A stretch of DNA of 64,000 nt from Streptomyces lincolnensis. Lineage in GTDB: Bacteria; Actinomycetota; Actinomycetes; Streptomycetales; Streptomycetaceae. Below are positions 42,375 to 50,588 of this stretch, piece after piece; positions within the stretch are counted from its first letter, which is position 1, and every line of letters starts with the position of its first letter. The stretch covers positions 310,001 to 374,000 of the forward strand of contig NZ_JAIHON010000010.1 in the NCBI RefSeq assembly GCF_021173675.1. Direction: 5' to 3'. Position numbers and translations under genes: made by a program. The notes below the pieces were generated by a model. It had not been told where the DNA came from. It saw only the letters and a program-made list of their open reading frames with translations, and made no database searches.

Positions 42375-42575
42375 CAGTGGCAGGTCTTCGGACTCGCGGG
42401 CCCGCCTCGTGTCCCACGAGGCACCTACTGGCCGTCGCTTCCCGGATCCGCTGACCGGATCCAGTGCGTATGACGGCGGTCGTTCCCGCTCACCGCTGCG
42501 GGGCAGTCCCGGATTCCCACCGGGTTCCCTCTTGCGACGCGCCTGCCTGGCAGGCAGGGCGAACCAGCTGCGCGG
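42375..42575 (-). ncRNA. Cobalamin (adenosylcobalamin-class) riboswitch upstream of metE
   Basis: On the minus strand the conserved core GGGAACCCGGTGGGAATCC is followed by GGGACTGCCCCGCAGCGGTGA, and about 100 nt later by the B12 box AGTCCGAAGACCTGCCACTG (42398-42375 region). These match the core elements of the cobalamin riboswitch in order and spacing. The edges given are approximate. The 460-bp gene-free stretch 42209-42669 thus contains this element, the metE leader, and the Nur-like promoter of the nik operon. Confidence 0.92.
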
Positions 42576-42619
42576 CCAGCCTATACAGCCGGGGCCGCCT
42601 TGTCCTCCACCCCTCTTAC

Positions 42620-42636
42620 CTGCAATTAATATGCAA
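42620..42636. promoter_or_regulatory. Nur-like box over the nik operon promoter
   Basis: CTGCAATTAATATGCAA matches the actinobacterial nickel regulator consensus tTGCaa-N5-ttGCAA at nearly all positions. A TAATAT -10 element (42627-42632) lies inside it, predicting a start near 42639 and a 30-nt leader to the ATG at 42670. Binding of Nur with nickel would block transcription. Confidence 0.68.
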
Positions 42637-42669
42637 CAACGGAACGAGCGCAGTAAGGGTGTGAGGCCG

Positions 42670-44256
42670 ATGGGGACGAGCCGGATACGAGGAGCCGCCG
42701 TCGTGGCGGTGATGGTCACGGGGGCCGTCGCCTGCTCGGCACCCGGCGGGGGTGGCAGCGGGGGAGGGGCCGCCGACTCGGTCGTGATCGGGGTGGCCTC
42801 CGAACCGGACACGCTCAACCCGCTGCTCGGCTACGGCAAGGACGGCAACTCCAAGATCTTCGACGGACTGCTGGCCCGGGACGCCGACCTGAAGCTCAGA
42901 CCCGCGCTGGCCAAGGCGCTGCCCGAGGTCCGCGACGGCGGCCGCAGCTACACCTACACCCTGCGCGAGGGCGTCACCTTCAGCGACGGCGAGCCCCTGA
43001 CCGCCGCCGACGTGGTCTTCACCTACCGGACCGTCCTGGACGAGAAGACCAACAACGCCGCCAGGAGCGAGCTGGACGCCGTCAAGGAGGTCCGCGCCGA
43101 CGGCGACGACAAGGTCGTCTTCACGCTCAAGTACCCCTACGCGGCCTTCGCCGGACGCACCGTCCTGCCCATCGTGCCCGAGCACATCGCGGGCAAGCAG
43201 GACCCCAACACAGGAGCTTTCAACACGAAGCCGGTCGGCACCGGACCGTACGTCCTGGCCGGCTGGAGCAAGGGCGAGAAGCTCACCTTCAAGGCCAACC
43301 CGCGCTACTGGGGCGGCGCCCCGAAGGTGAAGAAGTTCACCATGGCGATCGTGGAGGACGACGACGTGCGCGCCACCCGGCTGCGCTCCGGCGACCTCGA
43401 CGGCGCGATCCTCCCGCCCAACCTGGCCGCCACCTTCAAGGACGACGCTGACAGGCGGACGTACCGGGCCACGTCCTACGACTACCGCACCGTCACCCTC
43501 CCCACGGCCGGCAAGGTCACCGGCGACCGTGCGATCCGCCGGGCCCTCGACGCCGCCGTGGACCGCGAGGCCATGGTCGACACGATCCTCGACGGCGCGG
43601 GACGCCCCGCGTACGGGCCCCTGCCGAGCGACGACCCCTGGTTCGCGAAGGGCATCGAACGCGACCGGGACCTCGACCAGGCCAAGCGCCTGCTGGACCA
43701 GGCCGGCTGGAAGCCCGGAGCGGACGGCGTCCGCGCCAGGAACGGCACCCGGGCCGCCTTCACCCTGCTCTACCCGTCGGGCGACAAGGTCCGCCAGGAG
43801 CACGCCCTCGCCTACGCCTCCGACGCCAAGAAGGCCGGCATCGACGTCCAGGCCGAGTCCGCCACCTGGGAGGTCATCGAGCCGCGCATGAAGGACACCG
43901 CGGTGCTCGCGGGCTTCGGCAGCACCGGCGACCCCGACTTCGGCCTCTACACCATGCTGCACTCCTCCCTCGCCGGTAACGGCTTCAACAACATGGGCCG
44001 CTACGACAACCCGGCCGTGGACCGGGCCCTCGACACCGGCCGCCGCGCCCAGGACCCGGCCACCCGCAAGGCGGCGTACGACAGGCTCCAGCGCGCACTC
44101 GTCGAGGACCCCGGCTACACCTTCCTCACCCACATCGACCACCTGTACGTCCTCGCCGACCGCTGGGACGGACTGACCACCCAGGTCGAGCCGCACGAGC
44201 ACGGCTTCGCCAGCGGCCCCTGGTGGAACATCGAGGACTGGCAGCCGACGGCATGA
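42670..44256 (+). CDS. nikA: Nickel/dipeptide-type ABC transporter substrate-binding lipoprotein
   Basis: 528 aa SBP_bac_5 family protein. A signal peptide ends in the lipobox V-A-C (Cys about 22) followed by a Gly-rich linker. The mature part carries the family motifs EPDTLNPLL, LREGVTFSDGEPLTAADVVFTY and GTGPYVL. The family transports peptides, nickel or opines; nickel is favoured here by the Nur-like box over the promoter. The ATG at 42670 has GTGAGG upstream; the in-frame ATG at 42631 overlaps the Nur-like box and is rejected. It heads a five-gene operon with overlapping starts. Confidence 0.86.
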   Translation: MGTSRIRGAAVVAVMVTGAVACSAPGGGGSGGGAADSVVIGVASEPDTLNPLLGYGKDGNSKIFDGLLARDADLKLRPALAKALPEVRDGGRSYTYTLREGVTFSDGEPLTAADVVFTYRTVLDEKTNNAARSELDAVKEVRADGDDKVVFTLKYPYAAFAGRTVLPIVPEHIAGKQDPNTGAFNTKPVGTGPYVLAGWSKGEKLTFKANPRYWGGAPKVKKFTMAIVEDDDVRATRLRSGDLDGAILPPNLAATFKDDADRRTYRATSYDYRTVTLPTAGKVTGDRAIRRALDAAVDREAMVDTILDGAGRPAYGPLPSDDPWFAKGIERDRDLDQAKRLLDQAGWKPGADGVRARNGTRAAFTLLYPSGDKVRQEHALAYASDAKKAGIDVQAESATWEVIEPRMKDTAVLAGFGSTGDPDFGLYTMLHSSLAGNGFNNMGRYDNPAVDRALDTGRRAQDPATRKAAYDRLQRALVEDPGYTFLTHIDHLYVLADRWDGLTTQVEPHEHGFASGPWWNIEDWQPTA

Positions 44257-45245
44257 GCTCACTCCCCTGGGGAGCGATGGCCCGCCTGGCGGGACGGCGA
44301 GCCCTCTTCGCCGTCCCCGTCCTGCTCGTCGTCACCTTCGGCGTGTTCGCGATCGCCGCGGCCTCCCCCTTCGACCCCGTCAAGGCGTACGCCGGCACCG
44401 CCGCGCTCGGCGCCGACCAGGAGACCCTGGACCGGCTGCGCGCCAACCTCGGCGTGGACCGGCCCGTCGTCGCGCACTGGTGGGACTGGCTGACCGCAGC
44501 GGTCACCGGCGACCTCGGCGAGTCGAGCGTGCTGCGCCAGCCGGTGGCCCAGGTGATCGGCGAACGGCTCGTCTGGTCCACCCTGTTGTGCGCCGTCGCG
44601 TTCGCCGTGGCGGTCGTGACCGGCACCCTGCTCGGGGTGCTCGCCGCCCGCCGCCCCGGCTCCTGGCTCGACCGGACCGTCACCTCCCTCGCCTACACGC
44701 TGGAGGCCGCGCCGGTCTTCTGGATCGCGCTGCTCGCCATCTGGCTCTTCGCCCTCCAGTGGGGCGTGCTCCCGGCGGGCGGCCTGACCGACACCGCCAG
44801 CGAACAGGTCACCGCAGGACAGGTCGCGAGCCATATCGTGCTGCCCGCCGGCGTGCTCGCCGTCTCCCAGCTGCCCTGGTTCACGCTCTACGTCCGTCAG
44901 GGCGTCGGCGACGCCCTCGCCGAGGACCCCGTGCGCGGCGCCCGCGCCCGCGGCCTGAGCGAACGCACCGTCCTGCTCGGCCACGCCCTGCGCTCCGGAC
45001 TGCTGCCCGTGCTCACCCTGATCGGCTCCCGCGTGCCCGAACTCATCACCGGCGCCCTGCTGGTGGAGAGCGTCTTCAGCTGGCCGGGCATCGCCGCCGC
45101 CACCGTCGAGGCGGCCACCGCCGTCGACTTCCCGCTGCTGGCCGCCCTGACCGTGCTGGCCACCGCCGCTGTCCTGGTCGGCAACCTGCTCGCGGACCTG
45201 CTCTACGGACTCTTCGACCCGAGGGTGAAGCTCAATGACATGTGA
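44253..45245 (+). CDS. nikB: ABC transporter permease, NikB-like
   Basis: 330 aa DppB/NikB-type permease with six predicted helices and the conserved RARGLSERTVLLGHALRSGLLPVLT loop. The ATG at 44253 overlaps the nikA stop by 4 nt and its stop overlaps the next GTG. Confidence 0.88.
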   Translation: MSSLPWGAMARLAGRRALFAVPVLLVVTFGVFAIAAASPFDPVKAYAGTAALGADQETLDRLRANLGVDRPVVAHWWDWLTAAVTGDLGESSVLRQPVAQVIGERLVWSTLLCAVAFAVAVVTGTLLGVLAARRPGSWLDRTVTSLAYTLEAAPVFWIALLAIWLFALQWGVLPAGGLTDTASEQVTAGQVASHIVLPAGVLAVSQLPWFTLYVRQGVGDALAEDPVRGARARGLSERTVLLGHALRSGLLPVLTLIGSRVPELITGALLVESVFSWPGIAAATVEAATAVDFPLLAALTVLATAAVLVGNLLADLLYGLFDPRVKLNDM

Positions 45246-46129
45246 CTCCCATGGCTGAGGCGGCGATCGAGAGAACCTGGCGCTCCCACGGCACCCGGCG
45301 CCGCTCCACCCGCACCCTGCGGGTGCGCACCTCCGGCGCGCTGGTCGCCCTGACCGTCCTCGCGGTCCTGCTCGTGCCGCCGATCGTCCAGCTCGACCAG
45401 CAGGCCGTCGACCTGGCCGCGAAGCTACAACCACCGTCCTGGGAGCACCCGTTCGGTACCGACGACGTCGGCCGCGACCTGCTGCTGCGCTGCGTCTACG
45501 GCCTGCGGGTCTCCCTGCTCGTGGGCGTGGCCGCGGCCCTGACCGCCACGATCGTCGGGACCGCCGTGGGAGCCCTCGCCGGCGCCCTGGGCGGCTGGGC
45601 GGACCGGGCCGTCATGCGGCTCGTCGACACCTTCTCGTCCGTGCCCCACCTGCTGCTCGGCATCTTCGTCGTCGCCATGTTCCGCCCCGGCGTCTGGCCG
45701 GTGGTGGTCTCGGTGGCGCTCACCCACTGGCTGTCCACGGCCCGGATCGTCCGCGCCGAGGTGCTCTCCCTGCGCGCCCGCCCCTACATCGACGCGGCCG
45801 TCTCCGGGGGCGCCTCCCGGTGGCGCGTGACGGTACGGCACCTGCTGCCCGCTGTGGCGCCCCAGGCCGCCCTCGCCGCCGTACTCATGGTGCCGCACGC
45901 CATGTGGCACGAGTCCGCCCTGTCCTTCCTCGGACTCGGACTGCCCGCGCACACGGCGAGCCTCGGCACCCTCATCCAGAGCGCGCGCGGCTCGCTCCTC
46001 GCCGGTCAGTGGTGGCCGACGCTCTTCCCCGGCCTGTTCATCATCATCCCGACCCTCGCCCTCGCCGGACTCGCCGGTGCTTGGCGGGAACGGATCAACC
46101 CCCGCCGCCGATCGGAGCTGATGCTGTGA
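45242..46129 (+). CDS. nikC: ABC transporter permease, NikC-like
   Basis: 295 aa DppC/NikC-type permease. It carries HPFGTDDVGRDLLLRCVYGLR and the VSGGASRWRVTVRHLLP EAA-type loop. The GTG at 45242 overlaps the previous stop (GTGA) and is preferred; an ATG three codons on (45251) is possible. Confidence 0.88.
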   Translation: MTPMAEAAIERTWRSHGTRRRSTRTLRVRTSGALVALTVLAVLLVPPIVQLDQQAVDLAAKLQPPSWEHPFGTDDVGRDLLLRCVYGLRVSLLVGVAAALTATIVGTAVGALAGALGGWADRAVMRLVDTFSSVPHLLLGIFVVAMFRPGVWPVVVSVALTHWLSTARIVRAEVLSLRARPYIDAAVSGGASRWRVTVRHLLPAVAPQAALAAVLMVPHAMWHESALSFLGLGLPAHTASLGTLIQSARGSLLAGQWWPTLFPGLFIIIPTLALAGLAGAWRERINPRRRSELML

Positions 46130-47205
46130 CCCAGCGACCCGTGGTGCTGTCCGTACGCGGACTGTCGGTGCGGTTCCGGATGCCGGGCGGGCGCGTTGTC
46201 GCCGCCGTCACCGATGCCCACTTCGACGTGGCGGCCGGCGAGTGCCTGGCCCTGATCGGCGAGAGCGGCTGCGGCAAGTCCGTGCTCGCCTCCGCTCTCC
46301 TCGGCCTGCTCCCCGCCAACGCGCAGACGGCCGGCGAGGCCCGCCTCGGCGATCTCGACCTGCTCACCGCCGACGAACGCACCCTCGCCCGGACCGTACG
46401 GGGCCGCCGGATCGGCCTCGTCCCGCAGAGCCCGGCGGCCCACCTCACCCCCGTCCGTACCGTCCGCGCCCAGCTGGCCGAGACGGTGGCCGCACTCACC
46501 GGTGTCCGGGGCCGGGACGCCCTGGACACGGCCACCCGGGCGGCGGCGGCACGCGCCGCGTTCCCCGAGGACCACCTCGACCGCCATCCGCACGAACTCT
46601 CCGGCGGCCTCGCCCAGCGCGCCGCCACCGCCCTCGCCCTCGTCGGCGACGCCTCGCTGCTGGTCGCCGACGAACCGACCACCGGGCTCGACCGCGACCT
46701 GGTGGACCGCACGGTCGAGGAACTCCGCCGGCACGTCGACGCCCCCGACGGCACCGGCGCGCCCGGCCGGGCCCTGCTGATGATCACGCATGACCTGGAG
46801 GCCGCCGAGCGCATCGCCGACCGGATCGCCGTCATGTACGCCGGGCGCATCGTGGAACTCACCGACGCCGACACCTTCTTCGGCTCGCCCGGCCCCCGCC
46901 ACCCCTACAGCCGCGGCCTTCTGCAGGCCCTCCCCGACCGCGCCTTCACTCCCATCCCCGGCATGCCCCCCGAACTCGGCGCCCTGCCCGACGGCTGCGC
47001 GTTCGCGGCCCGTTGCGCGTGGGCCACGGACGCCTGCGGGGCGGTGCCGGAGCTGACGGCCGCGGCTGCCTGCGCCACGGCGCCGGTGACGACGGGCGGG
47101 GGCCTCCCGACCGCCGCCGAAGCGCTCAGGACCGGCGCCGCACCGCCCCCGGCAGCCGCCGTCGCCTGTCACCACCCGCACATGCCGGAGGACATCCGTG
47201 CTTGA
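46126..47205 (+). CDS. nikD: ABC transporter ATPase, NikD-like
   Basis: 359 aa. Walker A is GESGCGKS, the signature LSGGLAQRA (normally LSGGMRQR), Walker B LLVADEPTTGLD and the H-loop ITHDL. A C-terminal oligopeptide/nickel transporter domain contains paired cysteines (CAFAARCAWATDACG). It overlaps neighbours at both ends: 4 nt with nikC and 8 nt with nikE. Confidence 0.88.
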   Translation: MTQRPVVLSVRGLSVRFRMPGGRVVAAVTDAHFDVAAGECLALIGESGCGKSVLASALLGLLPANAQTAGEARLGDLDLLTADERTLARTVRGRRIGLVPQSPAAHLTPVRTVRAQLAETVAALTGVRGRDALDTATRAAAARAAFPEDHLDRHPHELSGGLAQRAATALALVGDASLLVADEPTTGLDRDLVDRTVEELRRHVDAPDGTGAPGRALLMITHDLEAAERIADRIAVMYAGRIVELTDADTFFGSPGPRHPYSRGLLQALPDRAFTPIPGMPPELGALPDGCAFAARCAWATDACGAVPELTAAAACATAPVTTGGGLPTAAEALRTGAAPPPAAAVACHHPHMPEDIRA

Positions 47206-47878
47206 ACTGCGCGCCATCACCGCCGGCTACGACCGCCGCACCCCCGTGGTGCGGGACGTCTCCCTGACCGTGGAGCCCGGCGAGGCCGTCGGTCTCCTCG
47301 GCCCCAGCGGGTGCGGGAAGTCCACCCTCGCCCGGGTCGCCGCCCTGCTGCACCGCCCCGACTCCGGCACGCTGCTCCTGGACGGCGCACCCGTACGGCA
47401 CTGGCGCCACCGCGCACCACGGGAGGTGCGCACCGCCTTCGGGGTCGTCTTCCAGCAGCCCCGCCTGTCCGCCGACCCCCGGCTGCGCCTGGACGACCTG
47501 ATCGCCGAACCCCTGCGCGCCACCGGCCGCCGCGAGGAGGCTCCCGACCGGGTCGCCGAACTCGCCGCGACCGTCGGTCTGACCCCCGACCTGCTCGGCC
47601 GCCGCCCCCACGAGGTCAGTGACGGCCAGCTCCAGCGCGCCTGTCTGGCCCGCGCCCTCGTGCTGCGCCCGCGCCTGCTGGTCTGCGACGAGATGACCTC
47701 CATGCTCGACGCCTCCACCGCCGCCGCGCTGGTCGCGGTCGTGGAGGACTACCGCCGGTCCACCGGCGCGGGACTGCTCGCCGTCGGGCACGACCGCACC
47801 CTGCTGCGGCGCTGGTGCGACCGCACGGTCCACTGGGACGACATCGCACGGGCCGGGGGCCCGAACCCGCGGGTGTGA
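47198..47878 (+). CDS. nikE: ABC transporter ATPase, NikE-like, with degenerate signature
   Basis: 226 aa, shorter than nikD because it lacks the C-terminal oligopeptide domain. Walker A is GPSGCGKS. The signature is VSDGQLQRA, with Asp in place of the first Gly of LSGGQ, and Walker B reads LLVCDEMTSMLD with M in place of P after the catalytic Glu. The H-loop His is present (VGHD). It forms the ATPase pair with NikD. The GTG at 47198 overlaps nikD. The operon ends at a hairpin 11 nt after the stop. Confidence 0.86.
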   Translation: MLELRAITAGYDRRTPVVRDVSLTVEPGEAVGLLGPSGCGKSTLARVAALLHRPDSGTLLLDGAPVRHWRHRAPREVRTAFGVVFQQPRLSADPRLRLDDLIAEPLRATGRREEAPDRVAELAATVGLTPDLLGRRPHEVSDGQLQRACLARALVLRPRLLVCDEMTSMLDASTAAALVAVVEDYRRSTGAGLLAVGHDRTLLRRWCDRTVHWDDIARAGGPNPRV

Positions 47879-47888
47879 TTCCGGCTTC

Positions 47889-47920
47889 GTTTCCCCGGGT
47901 CTTGCCGGGCCCGGGGAAAC
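47889..47920. terminator. Terminator of the nik operon
   Basis: A perfect 11-bp inverted repeat (47889-47899 with 47910-47920, 10-nt loop). The -35 element of the paa promoter lies inside its loop. Confidence 0.75.
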
Positions 47921-47951
47921 ACGTCACACTGGTACCGAACGAATGGTCGGT
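47902..47951 (+). promoter_or_regulatory. paa promoter with overlapping TetR-type operator
   Basis: TTGCCG (47902-47907) and CACACT (47925-47930) are 17 nt apart. The predicted start near 47937 lies within an 18-bp imperfect palindrome ACCGAACGAATGGTCGGT (47934-47951), like operators of the TetR-type PaaR repressors. The leader to the ATG at 47968 is about 30 nt. Confidence 0.55.
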
Positions 47952-47967
47952 TGGGAAGCTGGTATCG

Positions 47968-48951
47968 ATGACCACGACACACTCCGCCGAGGCCGGGGCG
48001 CCGTCCGAGCAGGGGCTTCAGGAGCACTTCGACGCGACGATCGCGCGTGACCAGCGGATCGAGCCGCGCGACTGGATGCCGGAGGGCTACCGCAAGACCC
48101 TGGTGCGGCAGATCGCCCAGCACGCGCACTCGGAGATCATCGGCATGCAGCCCGAGGGCGAGTGGATCACTCGCGCGCCCTCGCTGCGCCGCAAGGCCAT
48201 CCTGTTCGCCAAGGTCCAGGACGAGGCCGGGCACGGCCTCTACCTGTACTCGGCGGCCGAGACCCTCGGCGCCGACCGCGCGGACCTCACCGAGCGGCTG
48301 ATCGAGGGCCGCCAGAAGTACTCCTCGATCTTCAATTACCCGACCCTCTCCTTCGCCGACGTCGGAGTGATCGGCTGGTTCGTGGACGGCGCCGCGATCT
48401 GCAACCAGGTACCGCTGTGCCGCAGCTCCTACGGGCCGTACGCGCGCGCGATGGTGCGGATCTGCAAGGAGGAGTCCTTCCACCAACGGCAGGGCTACGA
48501 ACTGCTGATGACGATGATGCGCGGCACCGAGGCCCAGCGCGCGATGGTCCAGGACGCCGTGAACCGCTGGTGGTGGCCGTCCCTGATGATGTTCGGCCCG
48601 CCCGACGACGCCTCGCCCAACTCCGCGCAGTCCATGGCCTGGAAGATCAAGCGGCACTCCAACGACGAACTGCGCCAACGCTTCGTCGACATGACCGTCC
48701 CCCAGGCCGAGAAGCTCGGCGTCACCCTCCCCGACCCCGAGCTGCGCTGGAACGCCGAGCGCGGCCGGCACGACTTCGGCACCCCCGACTGGGACGAACT
48801 GCTGCGCGTCATCAAGGGTCACGGCCCGTGCAACGACCAGCGGATGGAACGGCGGCGCACCGCCCACGAGAACGGCGGCTGGGTCCGCGAGGCCGCCACC
48901 GCCCACGCGGCCAAGCAGGCGGCCCGAGCGCGGAAGGGAGCGGTGGCATGA
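47968..48951 (+). CDS. paaA: 1,2-phenylacetyl-CoA epoxidase catalytic subunit
   Basis: 327 aa, the diiron-binding catalytic subunit of the PaaABCE multicomponent oxygenase, which epoxidises phenylacetyl-CoA. The paired carboxylate/His iron motifs are visible in KVQDEAGHGLYLY (about 92-104) and CKEESFHQRQGYE (about 166-178). It is the first gene of paaABCDE; the gene overlaps paaB by 4 nt. The later pathway genes (paaG, paaZ, paaJ, paaK) are not in the window. Confidence 0.95.
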   Translation: MTTTHSAEAGAPSEQGLQEHFDATIARDQRIEPRDWMPEGYRKTLVRQIAQHAHSEIIGMQPEGEWITRAPSLRRKAILFAKVQDEAGHGLYLYSAAETLGADRADLTERLIEGRQKYSSIFNYPTLSFADVGVIGWFVDGAAICNQVPLCRSSYGPYARAMVRICKEESFHQRQGYELLMTMMRGTEAQRAMVQDAVNRWWWPSLMMFGPPDDASPNSAQSMAWKIKRHSNDELRQRFVDMTVPQAEKLGVTLPDPELRWNAERGRHDFGTPDWDELLRVIKGHGPCNDQRMERRRTAHENGGWVREAATAHAAKQAARARKGAVA

Positions 48952-49241
48952 GCCCCGGGAAGCAGGACTGGCCCCTGTACGAGGTGTTCGTGCGCGGCAA
49001 GCGCGGCCTGAACCACGTCCACGTGGGCTCGCTGCACGCCGCCGACGACACCATGGCCCTCACCCACGCCCGCGACCTGTACACGCGGCGCAACGAGGGC
49101 GTGAGCATCTGGGTGGTGCGCTCGGAGCACATCGCCGCCTCCACCCGGGACGAGAAGGATCCCTTCTTCGCCCCCAGCGCCGACAAGGTGTACCGCCATC
49201 CCACCTTCTACGACATCCCGGACGACGTCCCGCACATCTGA
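48948..49241 (+). CDS. paaB: 1,2-phenylacetyl-CoA epoxidase subunit B
   Basis: 97 aa, typical PaaB size. It starts WPLYEVFVRGKRGLNHVHVGSLHA, the conserved family opening. This small subunit bridges PaaAC heterodimers. It follows paaA with a 4-nt overlap. Confidence 0.94.
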   Translation: MSPGKQDWPLYEVFVRGKRGLNHVHVGSLHAADDTMALTHARDLYTRRNEGVSIWVVRSEHIAASTRDEKDPFFAPSADKVYRHPTFYDIPDDVPHI

Positions 49242-49251
49242 GGAGAGGGCA

Positions 49252-50079
49252 GTGAGCGACGACCACGTCTACCTGACCCTCGCCGAGGGCCACGAGGACG
49301 ACGCCCGCTGGGCGTACGGCACCGGCTTCGAGGACCCCCTGCACGGCGTGGACACCACCGTGCCCGAGGGCGTCGACGCGACCGAACTGGCCGCGCTGTG
49401 TGTCGCGTTGGCCGACGACGCCCTGGTCTCGGCCCAGCGGCTCGCCGAGTGGACCACCCGCGCGCCCGAACTGGAGGAGGAGGTCGCCCTCGCCAACATC
49501 GGCCTCGACCTCCTCGGCCAGGCCCGCCTGCTCTACACCCGAGCGGGCCAGGCCGACGGCACCGGCCGCGACGAGGACGCCTACGCCTACTTCCGGGACG
49601 CCGGCGAGTTCCGCTGCGTACGGCTGGCCGAACTGCCGGACGGTGACTTCGCGTTCACCGTCGTGCGGCTGCTGGTGCTGTCCAGCTGGCGGCTGGCCCA
49701 CTTCGAGCAGCTCGCCGCGCACCCCGACCCGGTGCTGTCGGCGATCGCCGCGAAGGGCGTCAAGGAGCTGGCCTACCACCGCCAGTACGCCGCCGAATGG
49801 GCGGTGCGCCTGGGCGACGGCACCGAGGAGTCCCACCGCCGGACGCGCAAGGCGCTGGAGCAGGTCGCCCCGTACTTCGGAGAGCTGTTCACCGCCTATG
49901 ACGTGCGGGACGAGGTCGTCGCGGTCCTGCGCCAGGTCGTCGAGGCCGCCGGACTGCCCATGCCGGTCTACCGGCCGCTGCCCGGATCCGGCCGGCAGGG
50001 CGAGCACACCGAGCATCTCGCCCCGCTGCTGGCCGAGTTGCAGAGCGTGGCCCGCGCCCACCCGGAGGCGACATGGTGA
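49252..50079 (+). CDS. paaC: 1,2-phenylacetyl-CoA epoxidase structural subunit C
   Basis: 275 aa ferritin-like subunit that pairs with PaaA but lacks its full diiron site. Typical features are LANIGLDLLGQARLLY (about 82-97) and KELAYHRQYAAEWAVRLGDGTEES. The GTG at 49252 follows GAGGAG. It overlaps paaD by 7 nt. Confidence 0.94.
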   Translation: MSDDHVYLTLAEGHEDDARWAYGTGFEDPLHGVDTTVPEGVDATELAALCVALADDALVSAQRLAEWTTRAPELEEEVALANIGLDLLGQARLLYTRAGQADGTGRDEDAYAYFRDAGEFRCVRLAELPDGDFAFTVVRLLVLSSWRLAHFEQLAAHPDPVLSAIAAKGVKELAYHRQYAAEWAVRLGDGTEESHRRTRKALEQVAPYFGELFTAYDVRDEVVAVLRQVVEAAGLPMPVYRPLPGSGRQGEHTEHLAPLLAELQSVARAHPEATW

Positions 50080-50588
50080 CCACCCTGACGGACGTCCGGC
50101 GGGCCCGGCGCGTCGCCGAGCAGGTCCCGGACCCCGAATTGCCCATGCTGACCCTGGCCGACCTGGGCGTCCTGCGCGATGTCGAGGTGACCGGGGACGG
50201 CACGGTGGTGGCGAGCCTGACCCCGACCTACTCCGGCTGCCCGGCCATGGCCGAGATGCGCGCGGACGTCGCCGCCCGGCTGCGCGAGGCGGGATACGCG
50301 CGCGTGGAGATCCGCACGGTCCTGAACCCGCCGTGGACCACCGACTGGATCACCCCGCAGGGCCGCCGCAAGCTCACCGAGCACGGCATCGCCCCGCCCG
50401 GGGCCGCTCCCCGCCCGGCGTCCGGTCCGCTCCCACTCGTGCTGTCACCCACCCGGCGCACGGTGGCCTGCCCCCGCTGCGGCTCCGCGGACACCGAGGA
50501 GACCTCCCGCTTCGCCGCCACCTCCTGCAAGGCCCTGTGGCGCTGCCGCACCTGCCGCGAGCCGTTCGAGTACGTCAAGGAGATCTGA
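50073..50588 (+). CDS. paaD: Phenylacetyl-CoA epoxidase assembly protein
   Basis: 171 aa. The MIP18/DUF59-type N-terminus has VPDPELPMLTLADLGVLRDV, and the C-terminus carries a four-cysteine zinc-ribbon-like motif (CPRCGS ... CRTCREPF). PaaD helps assemble the iron-sulfur cluster of PaaE. The stop overlaps the paaE ATG by one base. Confidence 0.93.
   Translation: MVTTLTDVRRARRVAEQVPDPELPMLTLADLGVLRDVEVTGDGTVVASLTPTYSGCPAMAEMRADVAARLREAGYARVEIRTVLNPPWTTDWITPQGRRKLTEHGIAPPGAAPRPASGPLPLVLSPTRRTVACPRCGSADTEETSRFAATSCKALWRCRTCREPFEYVKEI

Noticed and set aside
42209..42424. N-terminal extension of metE
   Set aside because: The frame is open but runs into the cobalamin riboswitch, and the extra residues do not resemble MetE.
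42301..42669. N-terminal extension of the nikA-like gene, including the ATG at 42631
   Set aside because: It overlaps the riboswitch on the other strand and the Nur-like box; the signal peptide starts at 42670.
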